In this document: positions 45,113-57,429 of the stretch, piece after piece
Numbering within the stretch: the first letter of the stretch is position 1
How the letters are laid out: each line of letters opens with the position of its first letter
Origin: Adiantum capillus-veneris
Lineage: Eukaryota; Streptophyta; Polypodiopsida; Polypodiales; Pteridaceae
Direction of reading: 5' to 3'
Assembly (NCBI GenBank): GCA_014529385.2
Contig: CM043945.1
Coordinates: forward strand, 141,030,241 to 141,094,240
Length of the DNA: 64,000 nucleotides
Program-made: the position numbers and the translations under genes
The notes under the pieces: model-generated
What the model was told of the DNA's origin: nothing
The model's database searches: none
What the model saw: the letters and a program-made list of their open reading frames with translations, nothing else

Positions 45113-46726
45113 ACCGATAACACTTCAGAAGAAGAAAGTAGCAGCAGCATTACTGAAGAGGAGTCTTCCATCGACCAAGAGACCTCTTGTCAAGGCTTGG
45201 AGGAGGTAGGTCCTCAAGAGAACGAAGGTGTTCAAGATGAAGGGATGCTGGAAGGTATGCTATCAACAACACTTACAAAGGATGAAAGAGAGGAGTTCAA
45301 ATGTGTGCTAAGGAAGTTTCCTAGGCTTTTTGCTAAAGACTACACCGACGTGCGTGGGGTGGATGTTGTTCAACACAAGATTGAGTTAAAGCCTGAGGCC
45401 ACACCTAAAGCTCAGAAGCTACGAAGGCTAGGAGTTATAAAGGAGCAGGCTCTACTCAAGGAGGTAAGAAAGCTTCTAGCAGCAGGTTTCATTTATCCAG
45501 TGGAGAATTCAGAGTGGGTCTCTCCTGTTGTTGTCACTCCTAAGAAAAATGGCAAGTGGAGGGTGTGTGTGGATTACCGTCCCCTCAATGAGGCAACAAA
45601 AAGAGATCACTTTCCCCTCCCATTCCAGGATGAGATACTAAATGAGGTAGCTGGTCATGAGAAGTACATTGTGTGCGATGGTTACTCAGGTTACTTTCAA
45701 ATAGGGATTGCATTGGAGGATCAATTGAAAACAACCTTTATCACCCCTTGGGGTTGTAATGCTTTTAGAGTCATTCCATTTGGTCTGACAAATGCTCCTG
45801 CAACATTCCAACGTTTCATGAATATGGTGTTTCAAGCATTCTTTGGAAATTCAATTAGGGTGTTCATTGATGATTTCTGTATTTATAGCTTAAAATCATT
45901 GCATCTACAAAGGGTAGAAGAAGGTTTACAGAAGCTCTACGACATGGGAGGTCAACTCAACCCCGACAAGTGCCATATAGGTGAGGATGAAGTAATCTTG
46001 CTTGGTCATAAAGTTTCTTACAAAGGCATTGAAGTGGATCCTTCAAAGGCAAAGGCTCTTATTGAGCTACCATCACCCAAGAGTCTTAAGGAGGTCATCT
46101 CATTCATTCAAAAGGTGAAGTATATGTTACGCTTCATTCACTTAGCCTCGGAGTTACTTCACCCTTTGCAAAAGTTGACACAACAAGTAGAATTTGCATG
46201 GTCTGATGAGCTTGAAGAGTACTTTTGTAACATTAAAGCCATTTTGTCAGAGCTACCAACACTCATGCCTCCTTATTGGGAGTACGCATTCTTTGTTAGC
46301 TCTAGTGCCGGGAAAGAAACAATTGGTGCAGTTTTGTTACAACAAGATCCCTATAGTACCAGGATGCGGCCCATCTAGTTTGCTAGTAGGGTCATGAATG
46401 CTTTAGAGAGAGGCTACACGGAGGAAGAACTCATGATGCTTTCTCTCATGTTTGCGATAAGGAAGTTTAGATCCTACTTGCTCCCAAAACCTTTTGTAAT
46501 CCTCACCGCAGAGAATTTGTTCCCTTGGGTGTCATCTCAAATGAATCTTAGTACTAGGATCTCAAAGTGGATTATGGAGTTGCAAGAGTTTCAATACTCT
46601 TTCAAGGTAGAAGATAGTGTGCGTGCACAATTGGCAGGGATTCTCACTTATAGGGTGCATGAAAAGGAGATTAAGGTGCCTGAAGTAAAGACCCTACCAT
46701 TGCCACCACCAAAAAAGTATTCCTAA
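45113..46726 (+). pseudogene. Tat-1 reverse transcriptase and first RNase H
   Basis: Same frame after the stop. RT: KAQKLRRLGVIKEQALL, WVSPVVVTPKKNGKWRVCVD, FPLPFQDEILNEVAGHEKY, FGLTNAPATFQRFMN, active site FIDDFCIYS near 45863, LGHKVSYKGIEVDPSKAKAL. The connection is followed by RNase H 1 (SAGKETIGAVLLQQD; stop TAG at 46376-46378 inside PI-stop-FASRVMNALERGYTEEE). It ends at a frameshift in an A run near 46712. It would copy element RNA into cDNA. About 510 codons with one internal stop, so only lightly decayed. Confidence 0.88.
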
Positions 46727-47240
46727 TGCTTTTACCTTGTTCTTTGATGGAGCTTTTCGTTGAGCCACAGGAAAAGCAGGGGGAGGGCTAGTGTTGCTCA
46801 ACCAAAGTGGAGAGGTGGTCATGAAAGAGAAGTTCAATCTACCAAGTTCAGCTAGCAACAATGAAGTAGAATATGACACACTACTTCATGGTTTAAAAAT
46901 ATGCATTGGCCATGGTATACAACGTCTCATGGTAAAAGGGGATGCACTTCTCATTGTGAAGCAGATTTTAGGCATTTGGGCATGCAAAAATGAAGGACTA
47001 AGGGCCAAAGTTCATACCATCCGTAGGCTATTTAATCAATTTGAGGAGGTGCAATTATATCATATTCCTAGGAAACAAAATAAAGATGCTGATTTACTTG
47101 CACAACAAGCCGTTGCATGTGTAAAGAAAGAAGTGCACGTCATCATGGTGGCGGCTGCTGTGAAGCAACCGAGGTACCAGGGATTGGAGTCATTGGCTCC
47201 CATCATTGGCTACATTTTGGAGGGTGAGTTTCCACCAGAC
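46727..47240 (+). pseudogene. Tat-1 archaeal-type second RNase H
   Basis: Blocks TLFFDGAF, TGKAGGGLVLLNQSGE, SASNNEVEYDTLLHGLK, RLMVKGDALLIVKQILG and HIPRKQNKDADLLAQQA carry the catalytic Asp-Glu-Asp-Asp set (D in FFDG, E in VEYD, D in KGDA, D in DADL). This second RNase H is what defines the Tat group. A TGA at 46761-46763 interrupts it just after FFDGAFR. Confidence 0.85.
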
Positions 47241-48605
47241 TTCACAAAAGCTCAGAAGAGGAGACTCATGAAGAAGGCAAGCATGTATCTCTTCTTAGAA
47301 GGCTCCCTCTATCAAAGAGGGAAGGATAAAGTGTGCAGAAGAGTACCAACTATTGCGGAAATTCCAGCCATTCTAAAAGGTTTGCATGAAGAGGCATGTG
47401 GTGGTCATTTTTCCCAATAATTAATTGTGAAGAAGATTTTTCTTGCGGGGTATGTTTGGCCAAGTCTACATGTGGATGTCCAACATTGGTATAAAAGTTG
47501 TCACAATTGTCAAGTAAATGGGAATAGAAGATTGATTTATGGTCCAAGGCAAATCGTGCTTGCAAATGGACCCTTTGAAAAGTGGGGCATTGATGCTATG
47601 GGTCCTCTGCCTAGGAAAAAAAATGGTAAACTCTACATTCTAGTGGCTGTAGACTATATGACTAGGTGGGTGGAAGCACAAAGTGTGGCAAAGGTAAATG
47701 AGAGGACAGTGAGAAAATTCGTCTACACTCACATTTGTTGTAGATTTGGCACACCTTTGGAGATTGTTTCTGATAATGCATGGTCTAGGGTTTAGAAAGG
47801 GATTGCTCACAGAATTCTGTGAAGAACTTCGCATTCTACATCGTCACAGTACACCCTACTATCCCCAATCAAATGGTTTGGTAGGAAAAGCTAATGGTGT
47901 CATTGCAGGCATCATTAGAAAGATGGTGAAAAACAAGACAAAGTTGTGGGATGACTTCTTGGATGGTGCCTTGTGGGCGTATCGAACCACATATAGTGAA
48001 GCCACAGAGTTCACACCATTTCACTTGGTCTATGGTCAAGAGGCTTTACAGCCAATTGAACTAAACATTCTAACAATGAGACTTTATGGAAAATCAGCAC
48101 AAGATGATCAAGAAGCATGGATGGATCGACTTCTTACCTTAGCTGAGCTTGAGTGGAAAAGAGAAGCAGCATACGAGTGCTATAAGAGGAAAGCCACACA
48201 GAAAAAGGAGAAGCTTGACAAGAAACTCAAGGACAAAGGCATCAATGAAGGAGATCTTGTGCTAAGGTATGACAATCGACTCGATAATCGTTTTGATGGC
48301 AATTTGAAACAAGATGGCAGGGGCCATAAATAGTCAAGAAGGCTTTCAATTCAAGTTACTATCAACTTATGGACTTGAATGAGAAAGAGCACTCCAGGAA
48401 GGTAAACGGCTATCGCTTGAAGCCTTACTTGAGTCGCCTTCTACCAAAGGATCTACCAGAGCAAAAGGCAAATATACCATGTAAGTATTGTTCCATGAAG
48501 CATGAGTGTAACACAAACCAAAATTCCAAAGGGCCAAACAATGAAGATCTTGTCAAGGACTCTAAAGCACTCTCTTTGGAAAAGATTCTTTATGATGGTA
48601 CATGA
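47241..48605 (+). pseudogene. Tat-1 integrase, catalytic Glu lost
   Basis: Zinc-binding segment HEEACGGHF…CHNCQ with a stop at 47418-47420 between. Core: WGIDAMGPLP (first Asp), EIVSDN (second Asp), then a frameshift near 47780 (TGCATGG inserted against Tat-2), and NGLVGKANG, where Tat-2 has NGLVEKVNG, so the third catalytic residue Glu is Gly. C-terminal segment LDKKLKDKGINEGDLVLRYD. The frame is lost again near 48330 and ends with SLEKILYDGT at 48605. This copy could not catalyse insertion. Confidence 0.88.
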
Positions 48606-48619
48606 ATATACCATCATCC

Positions 48620-48629
48620 TGGGGGAGGG
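48620..48629 (+). promoter_or_regulatory. Tat-1 polypurine tract
   Basis: TGGGGGAGGG just before the 3' LTR start TGATAGCC at 48634; the plus-strand DNA primer site. Confidence 0.8.
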
Positions 48630-48633
48630 CTAA

Positions 48634-50757
48634 TGATAGCCGTTTTTCGGCTCTCTGTGATTGCCATAGTGAGTTATCCCCCCCTATCAAATCACTCAAA
48701 CACTGTGGTTACCCTCACCCTTTCACTATATATAGGTGCGTGTGAGTTAGGGGACTTTTTCCATATCTCCTTACTGAAATAAAAAACCCTCAATTAGCTA
48801 GGCATTGGGCTAGTTGAGCCAAAAATAAATAAAAAATAAAAAATATAAGTATATTATGGCCCATGCGTATGTAAATATTTCTTTGTATATAGGGCCTAAA
48901 TAAAAGATTTTTTCATAATTATTTTGGTATTTATTTAAATATTTCTACCTAGGTGTGTGTTATTTATGCTCTGTACATTGCCTCACCATTACCACAATTT
49001 TTCTTACCATTTTTCATACTCTTTATTCCATATAGAAATATTTTCATGTAAGCTTCTCTTATATTTGGTGTAACTCCATCCCAACAAAAATCCAAAAAAA
49101 CTAGTTTTATTGATGTGTATATTTTTTCACTATTGTGATTTTTCTCTTCCTACATCTTTTTTGTTTTTTTTCTAAAAAATTATAACACCAAAAATATTTA
49201 TCTTTTTATGGTAGCCTCATAATGAGAGAGATTTCTTTTGACCCCTTTATATTTTTTCCACTTATATTATTTATATTTGACATGTACATATTTTTTAGAC
49301 CCCTCAATATTTGATTTTCTTAGTTGTACTATTCACTTATATCATGATCTCAACAATATCTTCAATTATAGACCTACCAAATAAGGTCAAGGGTAGGTGG
49401 CATGAATACATGCACTATGGAGGGCTCACTCTTGGAGGTATTCAAAAGAATCATCCAAAGAAGGACCCCACAAGGACCTTGTGCAGTGGAAAAAAACTGT
49501 CGGTTTTACTGAATTTTTAAAGTGCACTTGCTCTCCGAATTTGAAAAGGTGATACAAACAAAAGTTGTAGCTCATGGGCTGAACTTTTGCCTCAACTTTT
49601 TTCATATTTTTTTGAGCTACGAGCTGTGAGCTATGATTTTATTAGTGGACCCCAGTTTTCCCATGCTATGCAGCCACACTCTCTCTTCCACTTTATCATT
49701 TTCCTCTTTCACACACACTTCTCCACTCATCATCCCCACCTCTCTCACCACTCCTCTCTGCACCCTACTCACCTTCTCCTCAACCTTGAAGAATAAGAGA
49801 AACCATGGTGAACTCATACCTCCCACACACAATTCCATTCCAAAATTGACCACCTAGTCTCATTTTTCCTCCTCCAATTTACCCATATCTATCAAAAAAA
49901 CCACAAAATTCAGCCTCTTCTCTTAAAAGACAGCATCATGGTGGTTGATTACTCAGCTTCAATTACCTTGTCTCTCAAGGAAGGTCAAGAGTGGAGAAAA
50001 AATGTACCGTCAAAGCTAGTGGACCGTCAACAAGCGTCAAAATTGGCCCTACTCAAGACACTTGGAGCATCAACCTTGTAAGAAATCCACCTTTTCTTAC
50101 CTCTTAAGAGTTTTGCTTCCTTATTTGTATCCTACATGGATACTCCCACTCTAAATATCCAATTCCATTTGTAAATTAATACTAACTCTACTAACACTAA
50201 CCCACTATGAAAAGTCCTATCACCTCCATTTCTCTCCTCTCTCTTTTCCCACCAACTTCTTGATAATTCCAAGCAAAAGAAATTAGATAAATTGCTGAAA
50301 ATCTAACCCAACCATGGTTAGAGGAGTAACCCTAGCCTTCAAAATTACTATAAAAGGAGGGTGTAGCTAGCACAAAAAGGGGGAGAGAAGAAAGAGCACT
50401 ATGCTATAGCTTGAGAAGCCAAGCTCAACCTCTTGAGAAGGAGCTCTTGAGTGGAATCTCATTGGCATTAGGCATATGTATGTGTTGTATTAGGGGTGAT
50501 TAGCAAGGGATCTCTATGCCATTGTAAGAGAGAGTGATCATTAAATTGAGAGTAGGAAATCTATCATTTCTCCTACTAAAGTAAGCCCAACATTTGCTGA
50601 ATCAAGGAGGGTGAATTTGGACTAAGCATGGATACCTTGTCTCCCTTCCAACGTGAAGTCATGGACAATAATGATGTGTTAGTGTCTTGGTGTTTATTTA
50701 AGTTCTTGATAGCTTGTCTCCGGGTATTGTTATCAATTTAGCCATAAATCCCACATG
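48634..50757 (+). mobile_element. Tat-1 3' LTR, truncated
   Basis: Matches the 5' LTR from TGATAGCCGTTTTTCGG to AAATCCCACATG with few differences and a TATAAAAG box at 50349-50356. It then stops at 50757, where unrelated sequence (CCCTAGGAAAATC) begins. About 0.6 kb of LTR (transposon excluded) is missing. Confidence 0.85.
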
Positions 50758-53539
50758 CCCTAGGAAAATCAGAGATGTAGAGCATGAGAATTGTGAAGAA
50801 AATGGGCTCCCAAGGGACCCTATTTATAGATACCCTAGGGGACCGTCGGGCCCGCGACAGACTGTACCTGCAAGCAAATCTCATCGAACCTCTCGGTCCC
50901 CTTCAAGTCACCATGCCATTTTCTGTGAATATGAAGCCTTGTGAATTGAGAATTTTGTTGATTAACAGTGTGACCACAAAAAATTAAAGACACATGATCA
51001 TGTGAATTTGAGATCCCTGCCCCCAGAGCTTGGATTTGTTGTATTCTTGAGCCTGTCAGTCTTGCTAGCATGTCCATGTTGCTTGAGCTTAATGATGTAG
51101 ATACCTCTTTACTTGAGGATAAGTTCTTCTATTCACATTTGCATGATGTACAACCATACAAAAAGTTGCTTTTAGTACTTGTAAAGGTATCCAATCATTT
51201 GACATGTACCATTGGATGAGCAAAGAAGAGAAGTGAACTGAGTCAAAACACCAAGAACAAACTAAGTCAAGACAGCAGGAATGCTGCTCTAGTTGAAGCA
51301 TGTCTGGGTTGATTTGATGCATCATTGAGGTGTGGATTATGTATGTAGGGCTGATTTTCACACTCAAGATGATTGGATTCAAGGGCTAAATGCTCATTGC
51401 AAAAAACACAGGCTTGATGCACATTCAAAGGTTCCAGAACATAAAAAATATGGTGGTTATAGTTCGTCAACGGTGCGGCTAAAAGTACAAGTAGAGGGTG
51501 GAGAAACACCGGGTTGCCTTGATGAGCAAAGAAGGGGGCAAGACTGAGAGGAGTCCAAGCTAAAAACACATTACTGTAGTGGCTTTGTCAGGACATGCAA
51601 AACTTCTCTTCAAGATCTGATACAATTTCAGCCCTCTAAAATGCACCTCAACTGTGTGTGTTTTTGCATCTAGAATTCAGCCCCTAAATCCACTCATATT
51701 GATTTTTCAAACCAGCTCGAGATCTTCTCCATGGTGGCACAGATCATTGACGAAGTGACTGAAGGTATGGATGGATGATGATGGAGCAGTATAGGCTCTC
51801 CTCGATTATCCAAGAGAGGAGCTGGACTAATTGGGAATCTAGGATGCAAAAATACTCCTATAATGGCTTTTTTAGAATATCAAAAACAATCTTATAGAGG
51901 GAGGACTCCGATGTCTATCCTTGCCAAGTATGCGAGATCACATTTGGAGAGAGGCAACATGCGAGCTTCAAGACCTTGTTGAGTGAACACAACTTGATAT
52001 CTTCAACAATGAGCAACTCTCTCGGTCTCTATCATCAATAGACAACCTCATCACACTGAACAGCTCTTGACCAAGTAACATGAATCCGAAGGGGGCACTT
52101 GTAGAGACATCATGCATGGAGAGAGATATTCACGTGGGTTGTACCCCACTCTTCTTGGAAACCCCACATCATGAAAACATAGAAGAACCGGACCAATCAC
52201 CCTTGAGTGTGGAAAAGTAGGGGAAGAACACCACCTGTTCCTCCTTCTTGCAAACCAACCACCGGTCACTCGAAGTATGGGAGAACCTCACAAAGCTGAG
52301 CAGAAACCACAAAGAAGTGCTCATTCCTAAAAAAGACATTGGAGGTATATGGAAGTCCTCACTCCTTAGCAAAGACCTTGGAGGCATAGAGAAGATAGGA
52401 GGCAGTAAAACTCTAACAATCATAAGAATTAGAGCAAGAATCTAGCTACTTCATCACCAAGGAAATCATTTCTAATCATCTATCTCTATGCCGCTATTGC
52501 ATTTATTAAGATGACCCAAAACGGAAGACGTGGATGCTAGGTAGTCATGACTGCAACATCACTAGCCGTGACTACATCAAAAAATCTCTCCCTCCCTCTC
52601 TCTCAAACACACACTTATTAAATAATTAAGATTTGGGAGGAGCGGAGTACCTTTGATAGGTCTCCAATCCTGAAAAAGAAAAACCAACGGACATTGCCTT
52701 AGCTACTACGTAGCCACGGGCATGAACCGTTAGTGAAGGATTGGTCCTACCTTGCTATGGCGGAGCGTGACCACCATAACCCTATCTAAAAACTATCTAT
52801 GATCAATTATACCTAAAAGTGTAAATCTTAGAGTGACCAACCTGTGCGCTTTTTTCCCCATGTTTCAGAAGCACAGCCGCCAAGGTTTGTCTCTTTTAAG
52901 ATTTATGACTTAAAAAAAAAACAATTTCTAGCATTGGAAAGTTACTCGACTCATCCGGTCCACCCGTCCATAGAATGATACCGTAGGGGTATCATTCTCC
53001 CACTTTCCACACCACTCTCACCCTTCTTTTGTTATCTAATTACTACCACACTGTTTAAACATACATGTTCCTTTACTTTATTTATAATACTGGTTCGTTA
53101 AAACAGCCCTTCAAACAATATTACAAACAATAGTCAAACAAGAAGTCGTCCAATTTTAAACCAACAACCCTTGGATTAGGTTCACTCAAGAATCTCTACA
53201 AGCGCTATTATGTCCAATCGGTATATACATTATTTATAAAAACCCTTGTCCTCATGAGCATCCCATACCGTTCGACAAGTACTCGTTGTGCTAATCTGGA
53301 CGTACTCCCGCCACAGCAACAACGATGCTAATCTAGGCGTCATCCTCACGCCATGGAAAAACAAAACTGCAGTATCCAGCTGGGCTAATCTGGGTGTACT
53401 CCCACCACAACATCAGCGGTGCCATCTTGGGCGTCATCTCACGCCTCGGCAACTGCCACATAATACTAGGCTAATAAGTAGAGAGACTTGAGAGAAACCA
53501 TACTGAAGGTTTTGGACAAACATTCTTTCCTATAGCAGC
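50758..53539. other. Largely unassigned region
   Basis: No convincing coding sequence on either strand. The first part (50758-50960) has a TATA-like CCCTATTTATAG in a GC-richer context and may be an LTR fragment of another family. The middle (51000-52450) is anonymous. A 27-bp perfect hairpin lies at 52972-52998. From 53290 to 53460 there is a short internal repetition (GCTAATCTGG.CGTACTCCC.CCACA). 53450-53540 is repeated in direct orientation at 63370-63480. Confidence 0.5.
52972..52998. repeat. Perfect hairpin, 11-bp stem and 5-nt loop
   Basis: AGAATGATACC, loop GTAGG, then GGTATCATTCT, an exact inverted repeat. No neighbouring gene explains it as a terminator. It may be the core of a tiny palindromic element. 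Confidence 0.85.
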
Positions 53540-53559
53540 CAGTTTAACCAGAGATTCTT

Positions 53560-53961
53560 TAGATAAATTGGAATATATGTGTGTGTGTGTGCTATCTCTG
53601 TAGATGAAATTCTCATTCACCAATTTTATTGTCAACAATCAGATTAAGTAGAATTTTGAATAATACTAAAAATTGATTTAGTTGAAGTATAGAAATTGAA
53701 GTTAGAATTGGATTAGAAATGTGAAGCATAAAAGTAATGCATTCCTAAACTTTCACTCACAGTTTACACACTTAATTTTTGATTAATTACGATTATAGCA
53801 AATATTTGATGTATAGAAATTAGATGTAGAACAACAACACTAAGTGTGAATCCGAGTTGGCGAGGGTTCAAATTACAGACTCTCTTTGGAAACAAGGAGA
53901 TTACTAGGAAAATTGACCAATTTAAAGTTCTAAGTGTATAATATAAGTGTAGTACAAAAAA
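53560..53961 (+). mobile_element. Chromovirus LTR/leader segment
   Basis: Sequence GATGAAATTCTCATTCACC… to …ATATAAGTGTAGTACAAAAAA, leading into a gag start. It recurs in reverse orientation at 61165-61530 and 63750-64000. It probably represents LTR end plus leader, since a gag ATG follows. Exact LTR borders are not resolved. Confidence 0.6.
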
Positions 53962-54162
53962 ATGGCTCCAAAGCATGCTCGAACCCAAGGCGCTAATGAT
54001 CATGAAGCTGGTACAAGTAACGATGGAACTCTTGCGCAACATGTTATATCTCCACCAATCAGACCAATCAGAGCTATGGTACAGTTTAGTATTGCAGTTC
54101 AAGTTATGCATCATTGCATATGCGAGCCCATAGAATCTCATCTCAAGAACAGTGAAGGGTAA
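53962..54162 (+). pseudogene. Chromovirus gag N-terminal fragment
   Basis: MAPKHARTQGANDHEAGTSN… typical disordered N-terminus of plant chromovirus Gag. It runs about 50 codons and then meets reverse-strand chromodomain sequence at about 54150. The same start occurs on the reverse strand at about 63750-63560. The fusion to an inverted piece shows a rearrangement. Confidence 0.55.
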
Positions 54163-54401
54163 TCCTTAAGAAGGGATGTCTCATCTTCCCAAGTAGCATC
54201 TTCTATAAGGAAATCCTTCCATAAGATAGTATGTTCTTTGATGGATCTATTCCTGAGCTTTCTCTCCCGAGTTTCTAGGATAGTATCAGGTTGGAGTTGT
54301 AGAACATCTTGAGCAGGTAAAATGATTTGATCATCATCAAGGACATGGTCAGGGTTATATACATAAGGTTTTAACAGACTTGAATATACATAAGTATTCA
54401 T
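54150..54401 (-). pseudogene. Chromovirus integrase C-terminal chromodomain
   Basis: Reverse frame YVYNPDHVLDDDQIILPAQD, LQLQPDTILETRERKLRNRS, TILWKDFLIEDATWEDETSL, ending …DYPSLFLR. ILETRERKLRN, the WKDF and the EDATWED box are the chromodomain pattern that targets chromovirus integrases to marked chromatin. It is preceded by the linker of the integrase C-terminus. The rest of the integrase is absent. A second, diverged copy is at 63170-63370. Confidence 0.8.
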
Positions 54402-54457
54402 CTACACAAAAGGACATGGTCGGGGTTATCTACAAGAAGTCAATTAGTTTTAAGAAG

Positions 54458-54600
54458 TGTTGAGATGTAGAGAGAAAGAGAGAGAGACGAGACAAGAGAC
54501 ACACCATATACGCTCCCAAAGACTGATTCATATTGAGGACAAGATACAAATATATAGGTGAGACCAAGTTGAGTAGAGTGAGCCATATATAGCTCCAACA
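54458..54600 (-). repeat. Copia-B 3' LTR
   Basis: 143 bp. Its reverse strand starts TGTTGGAGCTATATATGG at 54600 and ends CTCAACA at 54458. The purine tract GAGTGGGGG lies directly upstream on the reverse strand (54601-54609). Confidence 0.9.
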
Positions 54601-54806
54601 CCCCCACTCAAACAAAGGTCTCTAGCTTTGGATGAAAAAACCCTTGGGGAGTTCAAGGGAAAAACCCAAGCCCCTATACAATGTGAAAATATGAACCAAC
54701 GATGATGATGTGAAAGTGAATTGTGCATCTATGTACAAATATTCAAGTGACTTAGAGATCACAATGTGCAAATGTGGAGTGTGCATAGTGCATGGTACTT
54801 AAAAGA

Positions 54807-55640
54807 TTACAATGTCATATGTACAAAGCTATTACAATAGCAAAGAAGCTCATCTAGAAAGAGTGAGGCCGAAGGAACTCCAAGCTCCGAGCGCAAGAGA
54901 ATGAAACGTGACTCGTTGAGGACTTTGGTCAAAATGTCTGCAATCACCTGGTCACTTGGATACTGTTCAACCATAATGGTTCCTTTGCATACTTCATACC
55001 TGACATAATGATAATGGACAGCAATGTGCTTTGACTTATTATGTTGAACATAGTCTTTTGCAAGACTAATAGCACTTTGGTTGTCACACCGCAAGGGTGT
55101 GCTAGAAAGAGGAGAGTGACCAATATCAACCAGCATTTGTCGAAGCCAAATCAACTCACGAGTTACACGTGATGTCGCAACATATTCTGACTCAGTCGTA
55201 GAAACTGCAACACAACGTTGTTTCTTGCTGGTCCAAGAAACAAGACAACCATTTATAAAGAAGCCATTTCCACTAGTAGATCGCATAGATAAATGTGAGC
55301 TTGCCCAGTCTGCATCTGTGTAACCCAAAAGAGAAAGAGATTGCATAGAATACGATGTGAGTTTTCGTCAATAGACTAAACCAAAATCTGTAGTGCCTTT
55401 CAAGTATTTCAATACACGCTTTGCAGCAGACCAATGCTTAAGAGAAGGACATGCAAGATGTTGTCCAAGATAATTAGCAGCAAACAACAGAATATCAGGA
55501 CGAGTGTTCATGCCAACAAACTGAAGACATCCAATCAAGTTACCATAAGGTTGATTTGTGACAATTTGACCGCCATTGTTAGAAGTGTTCTTCGAAGAGC
55601 TCGCAAGACAAGGTGTGTTGGCTGAATGTGCAGATTCCAT
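54807..55640 (-). pseudogene. Copia-B RNase H and RT C-terminus
   Basis: GYTDADWASSHLSMRSTSGN, TTESEYVATSR, CDNQSAISLAKD, HNKSKHIAVHYHYVR are copia RNase H blocks. The preceding part is the end of the RT region (PYGNLIGCLQFVGMNTRPDI, KRVLKYLKGTTDFGLVY). A TAG near 55370 separates the two pieces. The tail past ADILTKVLNESRF is normal copia end. Confidence 0.85.
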
Positions 55641-56415
55641 ACCAAAATTTTGAATAGTATCTGCAATAAACTTTGACTATCGAAGGAATAACATACCTTT
55701 TGTACGGTTCCGTTGGATTTGACTACCAAGACACGAGTGAATCTCTCCAAGATCCACCATATCAAATGCAAAAGACAATAAAATTTTCACTTGCTGAAGA
55801 AATCCCAAATCATTGGAAACAACGATGGTATCATCCACATAAAGAGCAAGAATCACAAAACTGCTACCTTGGGGTTTTATGTATAAGTTGGGGTCTGACA
55901 AGCAAGAGATGAATCCTTTAGAGGTGAGAAAAAGATCAAATTTTGTATACCAGGCTCACGAAGCTTGTTTGAGACCATATAGTGCCTTATGGAGTTGAGC
56001 AACAAGGTCTTCTTTACCTGGAATAACAAACCCTTCTGGTTGTTCCATATAAATTTCCTCTTCCAAGTCACCATTAAGAAAAGCAGTTCGCACATCCATT
56101 TGATGAGCTTCTAAATCAAATTGAACAGCAAATGCCAATAAAACTCGAACACTTGTAATGCGAACAACTGGTGAAAAAGTCTCTTGATAATCAACACTAG
56201 CTACTTGGGAGTAACCTTTTGCAACTAAACGCGCCTTGAACTAAAAGATCCATCTGCTTTTACTTTTGTCTTATAGGGTGACTTACATTTAATAGATGTA
56301 CAACCAGGAGGTAATTCAGTTAGTATCCATGTACCTTTAGAGATAAGAGAATCGTACTGTGCTTCCATAGCCTCTTGCCATTGATCCTTTTGTGGTGAAG
56401 AGATAGCTTCATCAT
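55641..56415 (-). pseudogene. Copia-B reverse transcriptase
   Basis: WQEAMEAQYDSLISKGTWIL, then after a frameshift near 56235 MDVRTAFLNGDLEEEIYMEQ and PEGFVIPGKEDLVAQLHKAL, a stop near 55956 and the active site LYVDDTIVVSND near 55830. Another stop near 55677. Would copy the element RNA. Inactive here. Confidence 0.85.
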
Positions 56416-56528
56416 AATTAATGGGATCTTCCGAAGTAGAAAAAGCATTATCAGCAATATCGCCATCATAAACATGACATGAGCCATGTTCAAAATCAAT
56501 AGGCAGATCAACAAAAATATCAATGTCA

Positions 56529-57420
56529 TCATTGGCAACATTCGAAATGGATGGTTGTGAAGAGGAAATTTTCTCTATAGGAAGAGTCATAGAATTTGTA
56601 GCCTTTGGAAGTGTCAGAATATCCAATAAAAATAACTTTAAGATCAGGAGCATCAAGCTTTGACAGTGTTTCTTTGGGAACATGAATATAAGCAATACAT
56701 CCAAAGGTTCGAAAATGAGATACAGAAAGAATGTCACATGTCCATGCTGTGATGGGTATCTTACTAGAGGGTACAGTAGTAGGAAGATGATTCTGAATAA
56801 ATACTGTTGTCAAAGTAGCTTCAGCCCAAAAAACACGAGATAAGCCAGAATGAATCAGCATACATCTTACAACATTGAGAATAGTGCAATTCTTTTGTTC
56901 AGTACCACCGTTCTGTTGAGGCGAATATGGAATAGTGTGTTCATGATGAATTCCACTGTCAGCACAATAACTCACAAACTCTTGAGAAACATATTCGCCT
57001 CCATTGTCACTACGAAGCTTCTTAAGGTGACGACCAGTTTAAAGTTCCGCAGCCTTGTGGAATTGTTTGAAAACAGATAAGGCTTCAGATTTTTGTCTAA
57101 GTAGAAATACAGTCGTATACCTTGAGAAATCATGAATGAAAGTAATGAAGTAGCGATATTGTGATCTCGAAGAAGGTAGAGGTCCACATATATCAGTATG
57201 AACAAGATTCAATATGTCATGAGAATGAGTTGTATTTGAAAGAGGAAAGGGTTTACTATTGTGTTTCCCAAGAGCAAAAAATTCACAAATTCCCATATGG
57301 GGATGGGCTTTAAGATCCATGCCATGAACAAGATCACAACGTTGAAGATCAAGGAGTTTTGAGAAATCAGCATGAACAAAACGGTGATGTCATACTTTGC
57401 AATCATGATCACCTGGAGCA
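56529..57420 (-). pseudogene. Copia-B integrase
   Basis: Zinc region is partly degraded (HRFVHADFSK…). Core: NLVHTDICGPLPSS, KLRSDNGGEYVS, QQNGGTEQKNCTIL hold the Asp-Asp-Glu triad. A stop near 57039 follows FHKAAEL. The capsid-proximal tail GCIAYIHVPKETLSKLD, VIFIGYSDTSKGYKFYD matches copia integrases. Confidence 0.85.
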
Positions 57421-57429
57421 GTGACAACA

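Larger units (their letters stand above)
38739..50757 (+). mobile_element. Tat-1: best-preserved Tat-type Ty3/gypsy element
   Basis: 12.0 kb forward element: 5' LTR 38739-42760 (carrying a transposon at 41088-42423), primer site, leader ORFs A and B, gag, protease, RT, RNase H, archaeal-type RNase H, integrase, polypurine tract, 3' LTR from 48634. The 3' LTR breaks off at 50757, so no target duplication can be read (left flank GGCGG). Coding frames carry a handful of stops and frameshifts and the integrase has lost its catalytic Glu. LTR sequences are very similar over the ~2.1 kb they share. Confidence 0.9.

Noticed and set aside
50714-50987. Possible short gene after Tat-1
   Set aside because: Two overlapping frames of about 70 codons with no motif. 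A TATA-like word and GC-rich context look more like an LTR fragment.
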